Shown here piece by piece: positions 32,462-37,695 of a stretch of DNA of 37,695 bases (positions are counted from its first letter, which is position 1; every line of letters starts with the position of its first letter). Under the pieces are notes generated by a model. The model searched no databases and had not been told where the DNA came from. It worked only from the letters and a program-made list of their open reading frames with translations. Where the stretch lies: positions 1 through 37,695 of the forward strand of contig JAZQDD010000006.1 of assembly GCA_045546615.1 (NCBI GenBank), written 5' to 3'. The position numbers and the translations under genes were made by a program. The stretch is from CAG-390 sp045546615 (GTDB taxonomy: Bacteria > Bacillota > Clostridia > Oscillospirales > CAG-272).

Positions 32462-32638
32462 ATGGCAGAAGTAAAAGTCAGAGAAGGCGAATCGCTTGAT
32501 AGCGCTCTTCGTCGCTTCAAGAGACAGTGCGCTCGCTCAGGCGTCCTCGCCGAGCTCCGTAAGAGAGAGCATTACGAGAAGCCCAGCGTAAAGCGCAAGA
32601 AGAAATCCGAAGCCGCAAGAAAGCGCAAGTATAAATAA
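32462..32638 (+). CDS. rpsU: 30S ribosomal protein S21
   Basis: A 58-aa very basic protein of the small subunit, found by translating 32462-32638: it starts MAEVKVREGESLDSALRRFK and ends KKKSEAARKRKYK. S21 sits near the 3' end of 16S rRNA and helps initiation. The length and pattern (LRRFKRQCARSGVLAELRKREHYEKPSVKRK) are those of the Firmicute family. GAGGGGAGGG lies just before the ATG. It has its own strong promoter and terminator, so it is a one-gene unit. Confidence 0.97.
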   Translation: MAEVKVREGESLDSALRRFKRQCARSGVLAELRKREHYEKPSVKRKKKSEAARKRKYK

Positions 32639-32650
32639 TACTTGTAAATA

Positions 32651-32676
32651 AAAAGGGCTCTTACGAGCCCTTTTTT
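32651..32676 (+). terminator. Terminator of rpsU
   Basis: AAAAGGGCTC (32651-32660) pairs with GAGCCCTTTT (32665-32674) around the loop TTAC, ending in six T (32671-32676). A textbook intrinsic terminator, 12 bases after the rpsU stop codon. Confidence 0.93.
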
Positions 32677-32707
32677 GTGCTATATGTAATTAAGAAAGAA
32701 TAACAAA

Positions 32708-33442
32708 ATGAGTATCACAGACAGGATCGTTGTATGCCGTGACTATGATGATATGTCACGCCGCGCCGCCGAGTTTTTTGCTGAATATATAAGGAGCAAT
32801 TCAAGGGCGGTCTTGGGGCTCGCTACGGGCTCAACACCCGTCGGAACGTATAAATACCTTGTTGACGAATACCGCGCGGGTAAGCTTGATTTTTCGGGAA
32901 TTACCACCTTCAATCTTGACGAGTACTATCCTATGGCTCCCGACCATACTCAAAGTTATCGCTATTTTATGGATACCAACCTTTTCGATCACGTTAATAT
33001 TAACAAGGCAAACACAAACGTGCCTGACGGGCTTTGCGCCGACCCCAAGGCTTACTGCGAGGAATACGACCGCCGCATAGCCGCCGCGGGAGGCATTGAC
33101 GTACAGCTTCTCGGAGTCGGAAAGAACGGTCATATCGGCTTTAACGAGCCTGCACCTTACCTTGTCGGCGGAACGCATCTTGCCGAGCTTAAGGATGATA
33201 CGATTGCCGCAAACTCACGCTTTTTCGATAGCGTTGCCGACGTTACGCGCAAGGCTATCACAATGGGCATCGACGCTATTATGAATGCAAAAAACGTCGT
33301 GCTTTTGGCATCGGGTAAGGGCAAGCACGAGGCTATAGCCGCCCTCCTTGGCGGCATATATACCACCGAGATCCCCGTAACTCTGCTTCGCGGACATCGC
33401 GGACTTACGGTCTTCTGTGACGAGAACGCATATAACGGTTGA
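32708..33442 (+). CDS. nagB: Glucosamine-6-phosphate deaminase
   Basis: NagB converts glucosamine 6-phosphate to fructose 6-phosphate and ammonia, feeding amino sugars from wall turnover or mucins into glycolysis. The 244-aa product has the phosphate loop GLATGSTPVGTY (37-48), the acidic NLDEYYP (69-75, D71 E72) and GVGKNGHIGFNEPA (136-149, with H142). The length matches the Bacillus type, which lacks the allosteric tail of E. coli. No promoter is clear between the rpsU terminator and this gene. nagA is not next to it. Confidence 0.96.
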   Translation: MSITDRIVVCRDYDDMSRRAAEFFAEYIRSNSRAVLGLATGSTPVGTYKYLVDEYRAGKLDFSGITTFNLDEYYPMAPDHTQSYRYFMDTNLFDHVNINKANTNVPDGLCADPKAYCEEYDRRIAAAGGIDVQLLGVGKNGHIGFNEPAPYLVGGTHLAELKDDTIAANSRFFDSVADVTRKAITMGIDAIMNAKNVVLLASGKGKHEAIAALLGGIYTTEIPVTLLRGHRGLTVFCDENAYNG

Positions 33443-33463
33443 TTATTGAAACGGAAAAGAAAA

Positions 33464-34015
33464 ATGAAAGAATTTTATGAAAACGTAAAAAAAGACGCTG
33501 AAAAGCTCCTCATCGAGCTTCTTGATGCGGCAGGACTCCGCGCAGGAGATATTCTCGTAGTTGGTTGCTCCACCTCGGAGGTTGCGGGCGGCACTATCGG
33601 AAAGAATTCCTCGGCTGATGCGGCAGACGCAATATTTGATGCATTTTCTCCTATTCTTCGTGAGAAGGGAATATTCCTCGCGGCGCAGTGCTGTGAGCAT
33701 CTTAACCGCGCTATAATAGTTGAGCGCGCGTGCGCCGAAAAATACGGTCTTTGCGAGGTCTGCGTGCTTCCGCAACCCCACGCGGGCGGCTCTTGGGCTA
33801 CGCGCGTTTGGGCGGGTCTTGACGCGCCCTGCGCTGTTGAGAGCATCAGCGCACACGCAGGTATAGACATCGGACTGACCCTTATCGGTATGCATCTTAA
33901 GGCTGTTGCTGTCCCCGTTCGCACAAGCATTTCAAAGCTCGGCGAGGCTACGGTGGTTACCGCAAGAACCCGTCCGAAACTCATCGGCGGCGAGAGAGCA
34001 AAATATCCTATCTGA
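33464..34015 (+). CDS. TIGR01440 (YwlG) family protein
   Basis: The 183-aa product belongs to the UPF0340/YwlG family: LVVGCSTSEVAGGTIGKNSS near the start, AAQCCEHLNRAIIVER in the middle and the closing TVVTARTRPKLIGGERAKYP. The family is common in Firmicutes, and no function is established as far as I know. The conserved cysteines (QCCEHLNR) and the His could be catalytic, but that is inference. The start at 33464 is preceded by GGAAAAG; a TTG at 33446 is less likely. It lies 21 bases after nagB and ends at a strong terminator, so the two form a pair. Confidence 0.9.
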   Translation: MKEFYENVKKDAEKLLIELLDAAGLRAGDILVVGCSTSEVAGGTIGKNSSADAADAIFDAFSPILREKGIFLAAQCCEHLNRAIIVERACAEKYGLCEVCVLPQPHAGGSWATRVWAGLDAPCAVESISAHAGIDIGLTLIGMHLKAVAVPVRTSISKLGEATVVTARTRPKLIGGERAKYPI

Positions 34016-34020
34016 TTTTT

Positions 34021-34053
34021 CCGCACAGGGGATTTTCTCTGTGCGGATTTTTT
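34021..34053 (+). terminator. Terminator after the YwlG-family gene
   Basis: CCGCACAG (34021-34028) pairs with CTGTGCGG (34039-34046) around a 10-base loop, followed by A and six T and then more pyrimidines. It separates nagB-ywlG from the next promoter. Confidence 0.85.
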
Positions 34054-34085
34054 CTTTTCTTGCGACAAAAAGTTGCATAATGCGA

Positions 34086-34115
34086 TTGACACGGCGGCAA
34101 AAGATGTGATATAAT
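34086..34115 (+). promoter_or_regulatory. Promoter of the minD-like operon
   Basis: TTGACA (34086-34091) and TATAAT (34110-34115) are both perfect, 18 bases apart. It predicts a leader of about 30 nt before the ATG. Confidence 0.85.
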
Positions 34116-34149
34116 ATGCATATCAATATTGTTGGGGAGGTATATGCCG

Positions 34150-34974
34150 ATGCACTACGGAATATCCGCTGCGCGCGGTGAAAATGCGCGAGAATGCTAT
34201 CTTGTTACCTCCTGCAAGGGCGGTGTCGGCAAATCAACTGCCACTGCCAATCTTGCGATCTCACTTGCAGCGCTTGGCAAAAGAGTGCTTGTCGTGGATT
34301 GCGATTTTTCAAACAGAAGTCTTGATCTCATTTTAGGATGTGAGAATAAGGTTGTTTTTGATATTTGTGACCTTGTTATGGGCAGGGCAACACCTGCGCA
34401 GACCATCCTTATCGATCACCGTAATGCCGCGCTTGGCTTTATTCCTGCGCCTCTTATCAAAAAAGACAGCTTTACGCCCGAGGATTTCTCAAACGCTGTA
34501 ACAAAGGCGGCAGAGCATTTTTTATCTGATATCGTAATGATAGATACTCCGGGAACGTCGGACGATACACTTACCACCGTTTCTTGGGTAGCAACGTCCG
34601 CTATAATCGTGGCATCGCATCAGCCAACGTCCGTCAGGGGTGCGGAAAAAACCGGATACGTTCTTGATGAGCTGGGTGTGACAAAGCAGTTTTTGCTTAT
34701 CAACCGCTACGATAGCGACGAGGTTCTCGCGGGCAATCGCCCCGGACTTAATGAGCTGATCGACAAGACCCATATACCTCTTGTTGGGGTTATACCGGAA
34801 AGCCGACGGCTTGAGCTTGCTCAGGAGAAAGGCAAGCTTGCGACGGAGCTTCGCAGGGACAAAGAGGGCGTTCTTGCCGCTTTTGACGAAACAGCGCGCC
34901 GCCTTTGTAACGAGCGAGTGCCGCTTATGTCGTATGTTCCCGAGAGAAAACGCAGAAAATTACTTTATACATAA
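34150..34974 (+). CDS. minD: MinD/ParA-like ATPase
   Basis: The 274-aa product is a deviant Walker A ATPase: CKGGVGKST with K24 and K29, then VLVVDCDFSNRSLD and DIVMIDTPGTSDDT. The layout and the RPGLNELIDKTHIPLVGVIPES part resemble MinD, the ATPase that positions the division site. The C-terminus (PERKRRKLLYT) lacks an obvious amphipathic membrane-targeting helix of the standard MinD type, so membrane cycling is uncertain. GGGGAGG (34134-34140) is only 3 bases from the ATG at 34144 but 9 from that at 34150, which I chose. In clostridia minD is usually between minC and minE, with mgsA further down; here only an MGS-like gene follows. A ParA-like role is also possible. Confidence 0.78.
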   Translation: MHYGISAARGENARECYLVTSCKGGVGKSTATANLAISLAALGKRVLVVDCDFSNRSLDLILGCENKVVFDICDLVMGRATPAQTILIDHRNAALGFIPAPLIKKDSFTPEDFSNAVTKAAEHFLSDIVMIDTPGTSDDTLTTVSWVATSAIIVASHQPTSVRGAEKTGYVLDELGVTKQFLLINRYDSDEVLAGNRPGLNELIDKTHIPLVGVIPESRRLELAQEKGKLATELRRDKEGVLAAFDETARRLCNERVPLMSYVPERKRRKLLYT

Positions 34975-34998
34975 TCGACCAAAAGGAAAGGACAAAAA

Positions 34999-35409
34999 AT
35001 GGAAATAGCTATTGTAGCGCATGATACAAAAAAAGAACTCATGGCGGAGCTTTGCATCTCCTATTGCGGAATACTCTGCAAGCACAATATTTGCGCCACA
35101 AGCAGTACCGCAAAGTATATTTCGGATGCAACGGGACTTGAAATAGAGAGACTTTTGTCGGGCGACCTCGGAGGCGAGGAGCAGCTCGCACAGAGGATAT
35201 CGTATAATGAAATAGACCTTCTTATTGATTTTAGGGATACCCGCCCTGATTCTGTGTTTGATACGAAATCGCATCAGCTTCTTCGCCTTTGCGATATGTA
35301 TAACGTTCCGTTTGCCACAAATCTCGGCTCTGCGGAGGCGCTTATTATCGCACTTGACCGCGGCGACCTCGATTGGCGTCAGTTTGTTAATCCCAAGTAC
35401 AATAAATAA
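34999..35409 (+). CDS. Methylglyoxal-synthase-like protein, altered active site
   Basis: The 136-aa product has the MGS fold along its full length: IAIVAHDTKK (with H8, D9, K12), LLSGDLGGEEQ and NVPFATNLGSAEAL. By alignment with E. coli MgsA, however, the catalytic Asp71 is Glu60, His98 is Phe87 and Asp101 is Lys90, while Asp91 is kept as Asp80; the ATGTTG phosphate loop is ATSSTA. MGS makes methylglyoxal from dihydroxyacetone phosphate, but with these changes activity is doubtful; it may be a sensor or have another substrate. It follows the minD-like gene by 24 bases in one operon, the remains of the clostridial min-mgsA arrangement. AAAGGA precedes the ATG. Confidence 0.82.
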   Translation: MEIAIVAHDTKKELMAELCISYCGILCKHNICATSSTAKYISDATGLEIERLLSGDLGGEEQLAQRISYNEIDLLIDFRDTRPDSVFDTKSHQLLRLCDMYNVPFATNLGSAEALIIALDRGDLDWRQFVNPKYNK

Positions 35410-35422
35410 TTTTTAAAAATCC

Positions 35423-35451
35423 TTGACAACAAGGGGATTTTAATGTATAAT
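35423..35451 (+). promoter_or_regulatory. Promoter of thrS
   Basis: Perfect TTGACA (35423-35428) and TATAAT (35446-35451) are 17 bases apart, directly before the T-box leader and starting 13 bases after the MGS-like gene. Confidence 0.9.
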
Positions 35452-35457
35452 TTCAAT

Positions 35458-35637
35458 ATGCAGAGGATATGTTCTGCGAATGTGACGTCCACAGAGAGGG
35501 AGGCAAGGTGAAAGCTCCCGACCAAGCATCGCATGAGTACCACCGCTGTGTCAGCTATAATATTTTTTGAGTTAAAAATGCGGGTGGAACCGTGCTTATA
35601 AAGCACCCCGACAGCGAGAGCTGTCGGGGATTTTTTT
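35458..35637 (+). promoter_or_regulatory. T-box riboswitch, threonine (ACC)
   Basis: The leader has the T-box landmarks in order: AGAGAGGGA (AGAGA box, around 35493), GGTGAAAGCTCCC (apical loop), a specifier region GAGTACCACC with ACC at 35539-35541 followed by A, the T-box TGGAACC at 35585-35591, and a terminator CCCCGACAGC/GCTGTCGGGG (35606-35629, loop GAGA) with seven T. Uncharged tRNA-Thr (GGU anticodon) should pair with ACC and favour the antiterminator, raising thrS expression when threonine is short. ACC and the gene downstream agree. Confidence 0.93.
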
Positions 35638-35665
35638 AAAAAATTATTTTCCAAGGAGAAAAACC

Positions 35666-37600
35666 ATGAATATCAGAATTAACGGAATAGACTATTCTGT
35701 GGAAAACGCAACGACCGTTTTTGAGGCGGCGTCCGAGGCAGGCGTTGCCGAGAGAGCGCATATCGCCGCAAGTCTCAACGGTGCTACTGTGGCAATGACC
35801 GCGCCCGTAGCCGATGGCGACGATATAGTTCTTTACACCTTTGCCGATGACGAGGGCAAGCGCGTGTACCGTCACACCGCTGCGCACATTCTTGCGCAGG
35901 CTGTAAAGCGTCTTTACCCCGAGACAAAGCTTACGATAGGTCCCGCTGTCGATAACGGATATTATTATGATTTTGACAGCGACATATCCTTTACGCAGGA
36001 TATTCTTAAAAATATCGAAAACGAGATGAAGAAGATAATGCGAGAGAATCTCAAGATAGAGCGTTTTGAGCTTCCCCGCGCCGAGGCTATTGCCTTTATG
36101 ACCGAAAAGGAAGAACCCTACAAGGTACAGCTTATCGAGGAGCTTCCCGATGATGCCGTTATCAGCTTCTACCGTCAGGGCGAATTTACCGACCTGTGCG
36201 CAGGTCCTCACCTTTTCTCTACGGCTACCGTCCGCGCCGTCAAGCTCACGCAATGCACGGGTGCGTATTGGAAGGGCGACCAGTCCAATAAGATGCTCCA
36301 GCGCGTTTACGGTATCGCATATCCCTCCAAGGAAGAGATGAACGCATACCTTACCGCCGTTGAGGAGGCAAAGAAACGTGACCATAATAAGATAGGACGC
36401 GAGCTCGAGTACTTTACCACAGTTGACAGCATCGGTCAGGGACTTCCCGTAATGCTTCCCAAGGGTGCAAAGACCATTCAGGTGCTTCAGCGCTTTGTTG
36501 AGGACGAGGAAAGACGCCGCGGCTATCTCCTTACCAAAACGCCCCTTATGGCAAAGCGCGATCTTTATCGCATTTCGGGTCACTGGGATCACTATCTTGA
36601 CGGTATGTTCATTCTTGGCGATCCTCACGATGAGACCAAGGAGTGCCTTGCTCTTCGCCCCATGACCTGTCCCTTCCAGTATCAGGTATTCCTTAACAAG
36701 AAACGCTCCTACCGCGATCTTCCGATGCGCCTTGGCGAGACCTCTACGCTTTTCCGCAACGAGGATTCGGGAGAGATGCACGGACTTATCCGTGTTCGCC
36801 AGTTTACCATTTCCGAGGGACACCTCATCCTTGCTCCCGAGCAGCTTGAGCAGGAGTTCCGCGGATGTCTTGAACTCGCTAACTATATGCTCAAGGCAGT
36901 AGGACTTGCCGACGACGTAACCTACCGCTTCTCGCAGTGGGATCCCGCCCGCACCGACAAGTACGAGGGTACTCCCGAGCAGTGGGAGGAGGCACAGGGC
37001 GTTATGAAGCAGATCCTTGACCACATCGGACTTAAATACAGCATCGGTATTGATGAGGCGGCGTTCTACGGACCGAAGCTCGATATCCAGATAAAGAACG
37101 TTCACGGCAAAGAGGATACTCTCATCACCATTCAGATAGATATGCTTCTCGCCAAGAAGTTCGGTATGGAATATACCGATTCCAACGATAAGCGTGTAAC
37201 CCCGTACATCATCCACCGCACTTCTCTCGGATGCTACGAGCGCACCCTTGCACTTGTGCTTGAAAAATTCGCGGGCGCACTGCCTATGTGGATGGCACCC
37301 GAGCAGGTAAGAGTTCTTCCCATCGGCGTTGAGCATGAAGAGTACGCTCGCTCCGTCCGCGAAAGACTTGAAGCTGCGGGCATTCGTACCGAGGTTGATG
37401 CGAGAAATGAGAAGATCGGATACAAGATCCGTCAGGCACAGCTTGAAAAGGTACCCTATATGCTCGTAGTCGGTGAAAAGGAAGCCGCAGAGGGCAAGGT
37501 TGCCGTCAGAACCCGTGCAGCAGTAGACCTTGGCGCGCTTTCAGTAGATGAATTCCTGCTCAAGGCACTTGAGGATGTTCGCAGCCTTAAACTTGACTGA
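35666..37600 (+). CDS. thrS: Threonyl-tRNA synthetase
   Basis: A class II synthetase of 644 aa charging tRNA-Thr. Domains in order: TGS (about 1-62), the editing domain with H70-T-A-A-H74 and C178-A-G-P-H182, the catalytic core, and the anticodon-binding domain (about 545-640, VRVLPIGVEHEEYA). The zinc ligands are kept: C335 (RPMTCP), H386 (ISEGH) and H517 (YIIHRTSLG). The motif 2 region reads FRNEDSGEMHGLIRVRQFT and the first ligand region TCPFQYQVF, unlike the Bacillus ThrS pattern (NCPGH, TQDDAH); I have seen this second type in other clostridia. AAGGAG precedes the ATG. Expression is under the T-box leader. Confidence 0.97.
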   Translation: MNIRINGIDYSVENATTVFEAASEAGVAERAHIAASLNGATVAMTAPVADGDDIVLYTFADDEGKRVYRHTAAHILAQAVKRLYPETKLTIGPAVDNGYYYDFDSDISFTQDILKNIENEMKKIMRENLKIERFELPRAEAIAFMTEKEEPYKVQLIEELPDDAVISFYRQGEFTDLCAGPHLFSTATVRAVKLTQCTGAYWKGDQSNKMLQRVYGIAYPSKEEMNAYLTAVEEAKKRDHNKIGRELEYFTTVDSIGQGLPVMLPKGAKTIQVLQRFVEDEERRRGYLLTKTPLMAKRDLYRISGHWDHYLDGMFILGDPHDETKECLALRPMTCPFQYQVFLNKKRSYRDLPMRLGETSTLFRNEDSGEMHGLIRVRQFTISEGHLILAPEQLEQEFRGCLELANYMLKAVGLADDVTYRFSQWDPARTDKYEGTPEQWEEAQGVMKQILDHIGLKYSIGIDEAAFYGPKLDIQIKNVHGKEDTLITIQIDMLLAKKFGMEYTDSNDKRVTPYIIHRTSLGCYERTLALVLEKFAGALPMWMAPEQVRVLPIGVEHEEYARSVRERLEAAGIRTEVDARNEKIGYKIRQAQLEKVPYMLVVGEKEAAEGKVAVRTRAAVDLGALSVDEFLLKALEDVRSLKLD

Positions 37601-37635
37601 TTGTAATAACAACACCGCATAGTAAGGGGCTGTCT

Positions 37636-37651
37636 CAGTTAGATGCAGAAG
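37636..37651. repeat. 16-nt inverted repeat, right copy
   Basis: CAGTTAGATGCAGAAG is the exact reverse complement of positions 51-66. After it come 14 bases (37652-37665) and then ACGTCGGCGGG, which aligns without gaps to the start of the adapter found at the left end at the same distance from the 16-mer. The rest of the tail (37666-37695) is G-rich and agrees with the adapter at 17 of 30 positions by my count, so it may be low-quality adapter rather than genome. No gene lies in 37601-37695. Confidence 0.55.
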
Positions 37652-37695
37652 TTACGATATTTTCCACGTCGGCGGGTGAGAGGGGACGGGGAGAG

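Noticed and set aside
37627..37651. GGGGCTGTCTC at the right end as an insertion sequence terminus
   Set aside because: It resembles some IS ends, but no transposase or matching second end is visible and the following bases look like library artefact.
1..37695. CRISPR arrays, tRNA or rRNA genes
   Set aside because: No regularly spaced direct repeats, no cloverleaf with a T-loop GTTCRA and no rRNA sequence were found by eye on either strand.

Overview
This 37.7 kb window reads as a contig of core chromosome from a Gram-positive, probably spore-forming member of the Clostridia (Oscillospiraceae/Christensenellales-like gut lineages fit best). The reasons are a GerW/YtfJ sporulation protein, a T-box leader in front of thrS, the folate-dependent TrmFO, the SMC-ScpAB condensin, TTG starts with strong Shine-Dalgarno sites, TTGACA-N17-TATAAT promoters, and many gene pairs also found in Bacillus and Clostridium (lon-yihA, infC-rpmI-rplT, dprA-topA-trmFO, plsX-rnc-smc-ftsY, nadD-yqeK-rsfS-leuS). 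A dockerin-bearing lysozyme points to a gut or rumen clostridium. I see no rRNA, tRNA, CRISPR array, prophage or complete insertion sequence.

Layout. Positions 5-36 are a sequencing adapter, not genome. From 8818 down to 69, ten minus-strand genes form one tightly spaced unit: lon, yihA, a site-2 protease, scpA, scpB, a DUF2953 protein, ytfJ, a D-Ala-D-Ala carboxypeptidase, rluB and a small GNAT-like gene. The 609-base gap at 8819-9427 holds a self-contained minus-strand transcription unit of about 150 nt (promoter, structured RNA, intrinsic terminator, no credible ORF) and the promoter of the next plus-strand genes. Two tandem GH25 lysozymes follow (9428-12610): one secreted with a C-terminal dockerin, the other a lipoprotein with a hydrophobic-basic tail. 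Then come infC-rpmI-rplT behind a strong promoter and an attenuator-like leader; a SpoU methyltransferase, dprA, topA, trmFO, plsX and rnc; a radical SAM gene after a terminator; smc, ftsY, rdgB, yhbY, nadD, yqeK, rsfS and leuS; rpsU with its own promoter and terminator; nagB and a YwlG-family gene; a minD-like ATPase with a methylglyoxal-synthase-like protein; and thrS behind a threonine T-box.

How the genes work together. Most encode the central machinery: translation (IF-3, L35, L20, S21, LeuRS, ThrRS, RsfS, YhbY), RNA modification and processing (RluB, SpoU, TrmFO, RNase III), chromosome organisation (SMC, ScpA, ScpB, TopA, DprA, MinD), membrane insertion and lipid synthesis (FtsY, PlsX), proteolysis (Lon, site-2 protease), and cell wall or amino-sugar metabolism (carboxypeptidase, lysozymes, NagB). 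All three condensin subunits are present, in two separate operons.

The least ordinary items are the small RNA upstream of lon, the lysozyme pair with two different surface-attachment solutions, the MGS-family protein lacking several catalytic residues, the AUA start codon inferred for infC, and the matched artefact-like structure at both contig ends. I found no clear new multi-gene system; the accessory content is small.
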